A stretch of DNA of 64,000 nt from Micromonospora peucetia (GTDB lineage: Bacteria; Actinomycetota; Actinomycetes; Mycobacteriales; Micromonosporaceae), in assembly GCF_900091625.1 (NCBI RefSeq), contig NZ_FMIC01000002.1, positions 6,386,001 through 6,450,000 on the forward strand, read 5' to 3'. Shown one piece after another: positions 39,517 through 47,843 of the stretch. The notes under the pieces are model-generated. The model did not search any database, was not told the origin of the DNA, and saw only the letters and a list, made by a program, of their open reading frames with translations. The position numbers and the translations under genes were made by a program. Numbering within the stretch: position 1 is the first letter of the stretch; every line of letters begins with the position of its first letter.

Positions 39517-40032
39517 ATGAGAAACATCGATCAGTCTGGGGTGGCAATGGATCACGATGACCTTCCGCTCGAGGAATGGCCGCTCCGCCAAGCCGCACGG
39601 GACCTGGCGAAGGACAGCCCCGAGGGGCGCTCCCTGAAGAGGAGACTCGAAGCCTTCGACGACCTCGATGATGTGGCGAAGAAGAATTCTGCCCAGGACA
39701 TCCGGAAAGACATCGCCGACATCGTCGCCCGCGCCGTCACCGAAGAGCACCACCGCACCGAGATGCTGGACGCGCTCATCGCCTTCCGGAACCAACCCGG
39801 TGTCGCCGAGTCCGACCCAGCTGAGATACAGGACCAGCACCCGCTGGTGGCCGGGCTCCTGGACGTCGCGCAGGACATCATCACTGAACTGGGAAAGGAA
39901 GCGCTGATCGAGACACTGCTCCCCGGCGCACACCTCATCCTCCCGCCCAACGACTTCGTGGAGAGCCTCTTCACGGCCGTGGAGTTGCTCGAGATCGCCG
40001 AAGACCCCGCCGACTCGCCGTGGTGGCCCTGA
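39517..40032 (+). CDS. Hypothetical protein
   Basis: 171 residues from the ATG at 39517 (alternatives GTG 39541, ATG 39547). Highly charged and acidic, with mainly helical stretches (LRQAARDLAKDSPEGRSLKR, DDVAKKNSAQDIRKDIADIVARAV) and a hydrophobic C-terminal part (IITELGKEALIETLLPGAHLIL). No domain is recognised. It sits among transposase remnants, so it may be a passenger gene. Confidence 0.5.
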   Translation: MRNIDQSGVAMDHDDLPLEEWPLRQAARDLAKDSPEGRSLKRRLEAFDDLDDVAKKNSAQDIRKDIADIVARAVTEEHHRTEMLDALIAFRNQPGVAESDPAEIQDQHPLVAGLLDVAQDIITELGKEALIETLLPGAHLILPPNDFVESLFTAVELLEIAEDPADSPWWP

Positions 40033-40093
40033 ACCCTGGGCCGCACCGACGAGGGAATGTCAAGTTAACGGCTGATCTTGGTTGTTGAGGTGG

Positions 40094-40290
40094 TTAGTGG
40101 TTGGCCGGGGTGAGCCGGCCCTCGAAAGGCGATCTGGAACGCGTTCAGGGGTGCTTTCCAGCGCATCGTCCACCGCCTGCGGCCTGCGCCGGTTGGGTCG
40201 AGGCTCATCGGCGCCATGTGCAGATGATCTTGCGGATCTCCACGTCGAAGAGCCTGTCGCAGAATGCCGTGTCTTGCGGGGTAGTCCGCA
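40094..40290 (-). pseudogene. IS256/Mutator-type transposase C-terminal remnant
   Basis: The minus strand reads LFDVEIRKIICT, then jumps (internal deletion) to MSLDPTGAGRRRWTMRWKAP and LNAFQIAF. A one-base insertion then shifts the expected EGRLTPANH end, which stops at 40094. These are recognisable conserved blocks of IS256-family transposases. Confidence 0.75.
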
Positions 40291-40311
40291 GCGGTTCTGG
40301 GAGAATTTGGT

Positions 40312-40800
40312 ATGGTCCGCGGCTATCGTCCCGTACTGCGTGATCAGGTATTTCTCCTGCCACCGGATATGCGGGATTGGTTACCGGAAGATCCTCTGGC
40401 GTGGTTCGCCCTCGATGTCGTCGAGACCCTCGACGTCTCCGCGTTCGAGGCGTCCCGTCGCCGCGGTGGGGTCGGCGCCGCCGGGTAATACCCGCGGATG
40501 CTGCTGACTCTTCTGGTCTACGCATACTGCCGAGGAGTGCGTTCGTCTCGGCAGGTCGAGCGGCTCTGTCACACCGATGTCGCGTTCAAGGTCCTCTACG
40601 CCGCAGATATCCCTGATTACGCGACGATCGCACGGTTCCGGGCAGGCTCCGGGGATGCGTTCGCTGGGTTGTTCGAGCAGGTGCTGATGATCGCGGCGCG
40701 GGCAGGGCTTGCTCGGTTCGGCACGATCGCGATCGATGGCACCAAGATCCCCGCGAGCGCGTCGATCGACGCGAACCGGGGACAGGACGGGCTCGGATGA
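40312..40800 (+). pseudogene. IS1182-type transposase fragment with in-frame stop
   Basis: The frame MVRGYRPVLRDQVFLLPPDM...WLPEDPLAWF is typical of IS1182/IS5-group transposase N-termini. A TAA at 40486 interrupts it, after which YPRMLLTLLVYAYCRGVRSS, IPDYATIARFRA and IDGTKIPASASIDANRG continue in the same frame to 40800. The rest of the transposase is missing, replaced by a piece of another element. Confidence 0.8.
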
Positions 40801-40802
40801 TG

Positions 40803-40930
40803 CAGTCTGCACCACGGTCTGGGACCACACGTTGGTGACCACCTCGGGCAGGCCTTTGAGACCGTCGCAGACGAGGAAGAACACGTCCTTCACGCTGCGG
40901 TTGCGCAGGTCATCCAGCGCGATCACGGGC
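40803..40930 (-). pseudogene. IS256-type transposase internal fragment
   Basis: The minus strand encodes ALDDLRNRSVKDVFFLVCDG then LKGLPEVVTNVWSQTVVQT, a conserved internal block of IS256-family transposases. It abuts the IS1182-type remnant directly, so one element probably inserted into the other and both decayed. Between 40,931 and 41,086 I see no gene. Confidence 0.8.
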
Positions 40931-41086
40931 CTTGGCCAACTCGGCGCGCAACCGCTCGCAGCCGCCTGGCTTCCCGCTCGGCGTCGCCACGTGCCAACTT
41001 ACACTGGATCACCAATTGATCTCAGAGAGTGACAGGCGTCACCCTCTAAATCGGACCAAACTACACGCTTCGAACCCGGAAGGCCC

Positions 41087-41917
41087 TTGCTGGGGCTGTC
41101 TCGATTGGGTTACTTTCAACCAGGAGGAACGGGGGCAGTCATCAATCGAAATCAGCCTGAAACAGACAATACACAAATTACTCATGACCCCGTGGAACAC
41201 GCACTTCTGCAAGCGCGGAGCCTAATCGATTCCGCAGTTCTTGAAGTCCGCTCTCTTCCCGCACCGCGTTTCGTGGAGTTATCCACCGACCAGCGGCAGG
41301 AGGCGCCCGGTGTCGCCCTGACGGACCTGGTGGCCCAGGCCCGGCGCACCCTGCTGATTTCGCTGTCCGGCCGAAGGGGGCAGCTGGCAGCCATACGCAC
41401 CGCGTTGGGTGACCTCAGGGCACGGCCCAAGACCGGTCCAGGCCGGATTACCGTCCGCGTGCTCGGGTCCGCCTCGGCACTGCGGGAGCTGCCGGCCTGG
41501 TTAGGGGCGGCCGACCTGGCGGAACTGCGGGTAACCAGCCGCCCGCTCGCCGAGTCCCTGGTGGCGGACGTCGCGGAGGCGCTGATCCATACGCCGGGCG
41601 ACAGCACGGGTGGCCTTCTGGTTCGCGACCGAGTCACGGTCCGTGCGCTGGCCTCGCTGTTCATGGGGGCCTGGAACGCCTCGCTGCCCTGGCGGGATTA
41701 TCAGATGCTGCACGCCTGTCTCGCCACCGACACCGCACGTGGAGTCCTGGCCCGGTTGTATGCCGGCTCCACGGACGCGGTCGCAGCCCATGAACTGGGC
41801 CTGTCCCTGCGCACCTACCGCCGGTACGTCGCCAGAATCCTGGCGTCCCTGGGAGCCAGTTCCCGTTTTTCCGGTGGCACCCGAGCAGCCGAATTGAAGT
41901 TTCTTGACATGCACTGA
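41087..41917 (+). CDS. LuxR-like regulator, copy 1
   Basis: Up to 276 residues; the start is unclear. AGGAGG at 41122-41127 points to a start near 41,138-41,141, where only GTC or ATC codons are in frame; the TTG at 41087 has no ribosome site. The C-terminus has a LuxR-type helix-turn-helix: GLSLRTYRRYVARILASLGA followed by SSRFSGGTRAAEL. The middle resembles a TrmB/phospholipase-D-like sensor (LTDLVAQARRTLLISLSGR). It shares its plan and the TYRRYVA segment with the gene at 42903. The two probably control the adjacent MFS/proBA or hydrazine cluster, which is inferred from position. Confidence 0.7.
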   Translation: MLGLSRLGYFQPGGTGAVINRNQPETDNTQITHDPVEHALLQARSLIDSAVLEVRSLPAPRFVELSTDQRQEAPGVALTDLVAQARRTLLISLSGRRGQLAAIRTALGDLRARPKTGPGRITVRVLGSASALRELPAWLGAADLAELRVTSRPLAESLVADVAEALIHTPGDSTGGLLVRDRVTVRALASLFMGAWNASLPWRDYQMLHACLATDTARGVLARLYAGSTDAVAAHELGLSLRTYRRYVARILASLGASSRFSGGTRAAELKFLDMH

Positions 41918-42054
41918 ATCAATCTCAACGAGGCACGGCAGCCGAGTGGGGATGATACGGGCTTGACGTCCACGGCGGACGGTACTGGATGTGGGCGTAA
42001 AGCCATCAACAGACAGGTTCTTGCAACAGAATCCAGTCTCCGAGAGGGCTCGAC

Positions 42055-42858
42055 GTGATCGCCTATTCTGCCAGGCTCGACGCGCCCAGGGAACTCGTAC
42101 AGCACGTGGCGCGGCTGCTTCACGCCGAGCATCGGGCGATGGGCATCCGATCGGGAACCCGTACGTCGACGTGCTTCCACCAGGCGATCCTGGCGTTGGT
42201 GCGGTCCCGCAAGGGTGCGGACAAGACCACTCTCGGCACGGGGTTCGGCGTGTCGAGGGCGACCGTGTACCGGCACGTCGCCGAGGCCGTGCGGGTCCCG
42301 GCGGCGCAGACACCCACCCTGCACGACGCGCTGCGCCGGCGCCGACGGCTGGTCGCACGTCATGAACTGCTCGACAGCGACTGCCTCGTCGAGACCACCG
42401 TGAGCGCGAAAGTCGACACGATCGACGCGTGGTATTCCGGGAAACACCGCGACTTCGGGGCGAACATCCAAACCGTGACGCGCCCCGACGGACTACCTGC
42501 CTGGGCCTCGGACGCGATGCCTGGTCATCTGCACGATCTGATCTCGCCGAACGGTTGGACGTCACCGGGGCCCCCTACTGGGGCGGCCTCCAAACTCGGG
42601 TTGCCGACTCGGGCCACGAAGGCGCTGGCCAGGGCATCCGCGCTCGGTACAAGCAGCCCGCCGCCGGCCGCCGCCGGCTCGCGGTCGGCAACCGCGCTTC
42701 CAATGCCGCCTTTCGATCGGTGCGACGCCTCCGGGGACGCTGCTCCGCGATTCTCGTCGGTCTTTTGGCGGACCCTGCGTCACAGCACAGCCCGCCCACG
42801 ACAGGTCGGCGATAGCGTCCACGCCGCTCTCCACCTCACCCACTTCAAATGCCGCTAG
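42055..42858 (+). pseudogene. IS5-type transposase with multiple frameshifts
   Basis: Reading starts as a helix-turn-helix N-terminus (ARLLHAEHRAMGIRSGTR, FGVSRATVYRHVAEAVRV). It then shifts frame near 42,330 (DGWSHV appears in another frame) and returns with DAWYSGKHRDFGANIQTVTR and ASDAMPGHLHDL. It shifts again near 42,560 (GGLQTRVADSGHEGAGQGI, YKQPAAGRRRLA) before ending WRTLRHSTARPRQVGD. These are the ordered parts of one IS5-group DDE transposase, now inactive. It lies between the two LuxR-like genes. Confidence 0.85.
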
Positions 42859-42902
42859 CTACCGCAATCCTGCTGGGATCAAGCCATTTGAAAGGAACAA
42901 GC

Positions 42903-43688
42903 GTGTTGTCGACCACGAAAATTCTGGAGCAGGATCTACTCAAGGTCCGGGGTCTGGTGGAATCATTGGCCGCGCAAAGGCGTAGCCAGACGGCGAACGA
43001 TTCACCCGTCACCCAGCTCTCCATAAGCCGAGAAGCCCTCGGCGAAGCGGCCGAGAACCTCATGTCCCAGGCTTCGGAATCCCTCTGTCTGATAATCGGC
43101 GAACGCTCCGAGACGACCACCGTCGTCGTTGCCGCCTGTCGGCGGATCGCCCCGATGCTGGCCGCAGACGTCACAGTGCGGATGCTCGTCCCGCCGGTCA
43201 CCGGGACCCGGTGCGCGCTCAACGCACTGTTTCCGGAAGAGGCCGAGATGCGGCTCGCCGCGCTCCCGGGGCTCACCGCGGTCGTCTCCGACACGCGGTC
43301 GACACTGGTGTCGAACGCCCCAGGGGACCCGGCACTCATACGCAGCACGTCTGTGGCGACGAATCTGCGCGCGCTCTTCGACACCATCTGGCCGACCGCG
43401 GCGGCAACGGACCCGCATCTGCGCTTCAGGGAACATTCCCAGGCCGAGGAATTGCGCCGCGTCCTCGACTGTCTCCAGGAAGGGCTCATCGACGACTTCG
43501 CGGCCCGCAAGCTCTCCATGTCCGTGCGCACCTACCGGCGCTACGTCGCCTACGTCATGGCACTGCTGGGCACCAACTCCCGCTTCCAGACCGGTGCCCG
43601 GGCGATCGAGACGGGCCTGCTGCCACGGCGGTCGATGCGCGTAGCGGACAGGCCTGTCCCGGCGGACATCGTCAACCGCATATCTTGA
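42903..43688 (+). CDS. LuxR-like regulator, copy 2
   Basis: 261 residues. The GTG at 42903 is preceded by AAAGGAA at a good distance, so it is preferred to the ATG at 42849. The plan matches the gene at 41087: an N-terminal coiled helix (ILEQDLLKVRGLVESLAAQR), a sensor-like middle (QASESLCLIIGERSE, VTVRMLVPPVTG) and a C-terminal LuxR-type helix-turn-helix (KLSMSVRTYRRYVAYVMALL) with GTNSRFQTGARAI. No receiver domain is present. It is convergent with the MFS gene. Likely a pathway-specific regulator. Confidence 0.8.
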   Translation: MLSTTKILEQDLLKVRGLVESLAAQRRSQTANDSPVTQLSISREALGEAAENLMSQASESLCLIIGERSETTTVVVAACRRIAPMLAADVTVRMLVPPVTGTRCALNALFPEEAEMRLAALPGLTAVVSDTRSTLVSNAPGDPALIRSTSVATNLRALFDTIWPTAAATDPHLRFREHSQAEELRRVLDCLQEGLIDDFAARKLSMSVRTYRRYVAYVMALLGTNSRFQTGARAIETGLLPRRSMRVADRPVPADIVNRIS

Positions 43689-43893
43689 ACGTGCAGCACT
43701 TGACGCTGGCACCGCCCTCCCGAGCAGAGGAGGAGGCCGGCGGCCAAGGGCTGCTGCGTGCCTCAGTCGATGGCGAGACCGACAATGCAATGAGGAATGT
43801 ACGGTGTCTTCAGGCTGTTTCGTCGGGGCCAACCTCCACTCACCGCACCGATAACGCGAATGCCATCACGCGAATGGAGGGACACCCCGACCG

Positions 43894-45180
43894 TCAGCGG
43901 GCTGCGATCCGAGCTTCGACTTCGGTGAGTACCTTCGGCGTGAAGATCCGCAGGAAGGGAACGATAACCACCGTTGTGGCCACGGCGAAGAGGCCGAACG
44001 TCACCCGATACCCCAGCCACTGAGCGAGCGCTCCCGACGCTGCGGCACCGACCGGGATGGAGCCCCAGGAGAAGAGCCGGGCGGCGGCGCTGTAGCGGCC
44101 CATCAGCTCGGCACCCACCATGGTCTGACTGATGCTGCGGGAGTTGACCACCCACAGGGTGCCCCCCATGCCACCGAGGAACGCGGCTGCTCCAATCGCC
44201 CAGACGTTCCTGGTCAATGCCGGGACAGCGACCATGGAAGCGGAGAAGAAGATGTTTCCGAACATGACCCACCGCCGGCCGAAAAGCCGGTTGGCGAGGC
44301 CGACGCTCATCGTGCCCACGACACCGCCGACGCCCAACGCCCCCACGAGCATGCCGTAACGGTCCGCGCTCAGGCCCAACTCCTTCGTCGCGATCAGCGG
44401 CATGAGGGCGAACCAGGCGGACCAGCAGGTGACGAGCCCGGTGACCGTCAGCGAGAGCATCCGCAGCAGCCGTTGGTTCCACAGGAATCGCAGGCCTTCG
44501 CCGATCTGCTGATGGACCGTCAGCCTTGGCTGACCAGACTGCCGTTCAATCCGGAACCGGCCCACCAGGAAGGGCAGGATGAGGATGGCCAACGCGTATC
44601 CGGCGATGGTCGCGCCGAACGCGATCGAAGCACTCGCGGCGACGAGGATGCCGCCCACGAAGGGCCCGGCGAACTCGTTGCACAGCGTCTCCGCCCCTGT
44701 CACCCAGGTGTTGGCGCGCTCGCGACCGGCTGGTGCCACGGCGGCCGGGACCAGCGCTGCGGCGGATGTCAGTGCTATCACCTCCGCGACACCGAGGATC
44801 AGCCCGCCTCCGTAGAGCATGGGAAGGCTGACCACGTCAGTCGCCACGGCAGTGAAGAGACTGAGCACCACGGTCATGCGCATGGTGTTGGCCAGCCACA
44901 GGAGCTTGCGGCGATCAGACCGGTCGACCAGCACGCCCACGTGCATCGCGACCAGCAGCCACGGCAGGGTCAGGGTGAGCAGCACACCCGAGACCAGAGC
45001 GGGTGAGTCGGTCAATGATGTGGCGACGAGAGGAAACGCCACCTTGGTCACGCCGTCGGTCAGGTTGGTCACGGCGGTGAACGACACCAGCACCCAGGTG
45101 TTGCGCGTGCTGGGGTCCGCCGGGGGCGACTGTAGGGACAGATCCGGCGACGTGGTGCTGGACACTGCACGGTCTGCCAT
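43894..45180 (-). CDS. MFS efflux transporter
   Basis: 428 residues, ATG at 45180. It has 10-12 predicted membrane helices and the MFS loop signature GVLVDRSDRRKLLWLAN between helices 2 and 3. The overall form (LPWLLVAMHVGVLVD, NSRSISQTMVGAELMGRYSAAARL) fits the EntS/macrolide-efflux type of drug exporter, which uses the proton gradient. It is divergent from the proB-like operon, so it is a good candidate for product export or self-resistance of cluster B. The 327-nt intergenic region 45181-45507 must hold promoters for both directions, but I see no clear motif. Confidence 0.9.
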   Translation of the reverse strand: MADRAVSSTTSPDLSLQSPPADPSTRNTWVLVSFTAVTNLTDGVTKVAFPLVATSLTDSPALVSGVLLTLTLPWLLVAMHVGVLVDRSDRRKLLWLANTMRMTVVLSLFTAVATDVVSLPMLYGGGLILGVAEVIALTSAAALVPAAVAPAGRERANTWVTGAETLCNEFAGPFVGGILVAASASIAFGATIAGYALAILILPFLVGRFRIERQSGQPRLTVHQQIGEGLRFLWNQRLLRMLSLTVTGLVTCWSAWFALMPLIATKELGLSADRYGMLVGALGVGGVVGTMSVGLANRLFGRRWVMFGNIFFSASMVAVPALTRNVWAIGAAAFLGGMGGTLWVVNSRSISQTMVGAELMGRYSAAARLFSWGSIPVGAAASGALAQWLGYRVTFGLFAVATTVVIVPFLRIFTPKVLTEVEARIAAR

Positions 45181-45507
45181 AGGATCTCCCGATTCTGATT
45201 GGCCCGTAGCCGAGGCACCAGTGCGCCATCAGGTGAGTCCTGAACAAGTGACCCTCCCGATTGATCAAGCGTCAACACCTGGGCGAGTTTAGCGAGTTGG
45301 CGACCCGACGCAACGCGTCGAACAACCGCGCATGCAGGGCAGAGGTAATGGAAGGCGCTGAATTTCGCGGGTGCGCAAGCGCCCGACAGCGGCAGCGAAT
45401 CGACGGCACATTGAGGGAACACCGCCCCCGGCAATCATCTCCCTTTGGAAGCGGCCACCGCCCCTCCGCTTTCTCATATCGACTGCCGGGGTTCAGGCGA
45501 GGAGCCC

Positions 45508-46590
45508 ATGCGAGATGGAATCAACGACGGCACTGGCAACCGGGTCGTCATCAAGGTCGGAACTTCGTCCTTGATCACTCGGGGAAAGGTGGACCCCGTC
45601 AAGCTCGACACCCTCTGCGCGACGGTGTCGAAAGGAATCGAGGCCGGTTTGGCGCCGGTGCTCGTCACCTCGGGGGCCATTGCACTAGGCCGGACCAAGC
45701 ACAGCACTTTGGCACAGGACACGACGGAGGCCAGACAGACTGCGGCGGCGCTCGGTCAAGGAGTGCTGTATTCCGCACTCCATGCCCGGTTTACCGCATA
45801 CAGCCTTGAAACAGGTCAGATCATGCTGACGCCGCACGATCTCATCGCGCCGGAGCGCGGAGGGGGGGTCCGCCGCACGCTCGACCTGATGCGGTCGCTG
45901 GGGATGGTGCCCATCGTCAACGAGAACGACGCGCTGGGTGTACGCAACAACGACGTGCTGGCCGCTCTGCTCAGCGGGTTCATTGAAGCGCGGCTGCTTC
46001 TGCTACTCACCAACGTGGCCGGCCTCTACGACGGCAACCCGCTGCTCGGCGGGGACGCTGCACGCATCGCCGAGGTGACGGGTCCGATCTCCGAGATCGA
46101 GGCAGTGGCCGAGGGATCGACCGGGGACGGCGGAACCGGGGGCATGCTCGTGAAGCTGAGCGCCTGCTGGATCGCCACGCACGCCGGGGTCCGCACCGTG
46201 GTGGCCGATGCCATGGACTCCACCGCCCTGATCGCGGCCTTCCGGGGCGACAAGGTGGCGGGGACCGTCTTCCCGCCGCGCACATCCCACTCCGTCTCAC
46301 CCGATCTACGTCGCCTATGGCGTGCGTTTCGGACCCCCCCTAGCGGGTCCGTGGTCTGCGACGCCGCAGGGCAGCAGGCCATCGAGTCGGGCCGAGCCCT
46401 GCGCGGCGGGAACGTCGACGCGATCAGGGGATCGTTCGAAAGCGGCGACGTCGTCGACATCGTCGGCTCGGACTCCCGGATGATCGCCCGCGGCAGCGTC
46501 CGCCTCAGCTCGGCGGAGGCCGGGGCTGGTGGTTGGTCTGCCTCTGCATTGTTCAACGACTGTGACTACGTACGGATTCTTGGAGGGTAG
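45508..46590 (+). CDS. proB: Glutamate 5-kinase-like protein (ProB paralog) with PUA domain
   Basis: 360 residues from the ATG at 45508, GAGGAG upstream. The amino-acid-kinase domain (about 10-260) shows KVGTSSLI, LVTSGAIALGR and LLTNVAGLYDGNP; a PUA domain (about 285-345) follows, as in E. coli-type ProB. The enzyme phosphorylates the gamma-carboxyl of glutamate. One conserved stretch differs: the usual FGDND reads GVRNND. This suggests relaxed substrate or feedback properties. It is 2 nt upstream of a proA-like gene and forms an operon with an aminotransferase. Because of that context it is probably a biosynthetic paralog rather than the housekeeping proline enzyme. Confidence 0.85.
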   Translation: MRDGINDGTGNRVVIKVGTSSLITRGKVDPVKLDTLCATVSKGIEAGLAPVLVTSGAIALGRTKHSTLAQDTTEARQTAAALGQGVLYSALHARFTAYSLETGQIMLTPHDLIAPERGGGVRRTLDLMRSLGMVPIVNENDALGVRNNDVLAALLSGFIEARLLLLLTNVAGLYDGNPLLGGDAARIAEVTGPISEIEAVAEGSTGDGGTGGMLVKLSACWIATHAGVRTVVADAMDSTALIAAFRGDKVAGTVFPPRTSHSVSPDLRRLWRAFRTPPSGSVVCDAAGQQAIESGRALRGGNVDAIRGSFESGDVVDIVGSDSRMIARGSVRLSSAEAGAGGWSASALFNDCDYVRILGG

Positions 46591-46592
46591 TT

Positions 46593-47843
46593 GTGTCGGT
46601 AACCGAGATCTGCCGCGCTGCTGCGGAGGCGTCCGCCGCCGTCAAGCGTCTGACCACGGCCCAGAAGGACCAGGTCCTCCTGGACATGGCGGCCGCCGTC
46701 GAGCGCCACCGGGACTCGATCACCAAGGCGAACGAGCAAGACATCGGAGCCGCCCGCGCGGCCGGCGTCATTCCCACCCTCATCGACCGCCTGACCCTTA
46801 CCGATAGCAGGATGGCCGGCCTGGTGAAGGCCATCCACAAGGTGGCATCGCTGGCGGACCCGGTCGGTGAGGTCGTCAAGGGCTGGACGCGGCCCAACGG
46901 GCTGCTGGTCGAGCAGGTGCGGGAGCCGCTGGGCGTCATCGCGGTGATCTACGAGGCTCGGCCCAATGTCACGGCGGAGGTCGCGGCGCTAAGCCTGAAA
47001 ACCGGCAACTGCGCGGTGCTGCGCGGCTCGTCCATGGCCACGGCCACCAATGCCGCGATCATGGCGGCCCTGGCGGAAGCCATCTCCGAGCACGACGAAG
47101 TGCCCGCCGCGGCCGTTCAGCTGATATCAGACCCGTCCCGTGATGCCGCCGTGGAACTCATGCGTGCCAAGGGGTACGTCGACCTGCTCGTTCCGCGAGG
47201 CGGCCCGGAGCTGATCGCCTCCGTCGAGCAGAACGCCACCGTCCCCACGGTGATCGACGGCGCCGGCAACTGCCACACCTATATCGACGGCTCCGCCGAC
47301 CTGGACATCGCGACCGCAGTGACGATCAACGCGAAGACCTCCCGGCCCAGCGTGTGCAATGCGATGGAGACCCTGCTGGTCCACGAGGACCTGGCGGAGT
47401 CCTGGCTGCCCGGTGTCCTTGACCGACTGGCCGAGGCAGGCGTGGAGATCCGCGGCGACGAGACGGTGCAGCACGTCTGGCCGAAGGCGGTCGCCGCGAC
47501 CGAGGAGGACTGGGGCACCGAGTACCTGCGGCTCGTGCTCGCGGTAAAGGTCGTTCCCGATGCCGACGGGGCCATCGCGCACATCCGCCGGTGGGGCACT
47601 TCCAACGCGGAGGGCATCGTGGCCAAGGACATCGACGTGGCGCGGCGCTTCGCCCGGGAGGTCGACTCCGGCAGCGTCTTCGTCAACACCTCCACCCGCT
47701 ACTCCGACGGCGGGGAGTTCGGCTACGGCGTGGAGATCGGTGTCTCCACCCAGAAGCTGCATGTGCGGGGGCCCATGGGCCTAGACGCGCTCACCACCGT
47801 CAAGAACGTGGTCTGGGGCAGTGGCCAGACGAGGACGATCTGA
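46593..47843 (+). CDS. proA: Gamma-glutamyl phosphate reductase-like protein (ProA paralog)
   Basis: 416 residues, GTG at 46593 with GGAGGG upstream. It is an aldehyde-dehydrogenase-fold enzyme that reduces gamma-glutamyl phosphate with NADPH to glutamate 5-semialdehyde. Family motifs: IAVIYEARPNVTAEVA, VLRGSSMATATN, IDGAGNCHTYIDGSADLD and the active cysteine in SVCNAMETLLVH. It overlaps the aminotransferase start by 1 nt (TGATG). Together with the proB-like kinase it would make a semialdehyde from glutamate or from a modified glutamate. The latter possibility is my inference from the nearby N-N bond genes. Confidence 0.9.
   Translation: MSVTEICRAAAEASAAVKRLTTAQKDQVLLDMAAAVERHRDSITKANEQDIGAARAAGVIPTLIDRLTLTDSRMAGLVKAIHKVASLADPVGEVVKGWTRPNGLLVEQVREPLGVIAVIYEARPNVTAEVAALSLKTGNCAVLRGSSMATATNAAIMAALAEAISEHDEVPAAAVQLISDPSRDAAVELMRAKGYVDLLVPRGGPELIASVEQNATVPTVIDGAGNCHTYIDGSADLDIATAVTINAKTSRPSVCNAMETLLVHEDLAESWLPGVLDRLAEAGVEIRGDETVQHVWPKAVAATEEDWGTEYLRLVLAVKVVPDADGAIAHIRRWGTSNAEGIVAKDIDVARRFAREVDSGSVFVNTSTRYSDGGEFGYGVEIGVSTQKLHVRGPMGLDALTTVKNVVWGSGQTRTI

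Noticed and set aside
39228..39520. Possible small gene after the ISL3 remnant
   Set aside because: No family, no ribosome site and low-complexity composition among IS debris.
40312..40800. TAA at 40486 as a programmed stop or recoding site
   Set aside because: The 3' part of the transposase is missing as well, so simple decay explains it.
40932..41225. Open frame across the start of the first LuxR-like gene
   Set aside because: Composition looks non-coding and it overlaps the better supported regulator frame.
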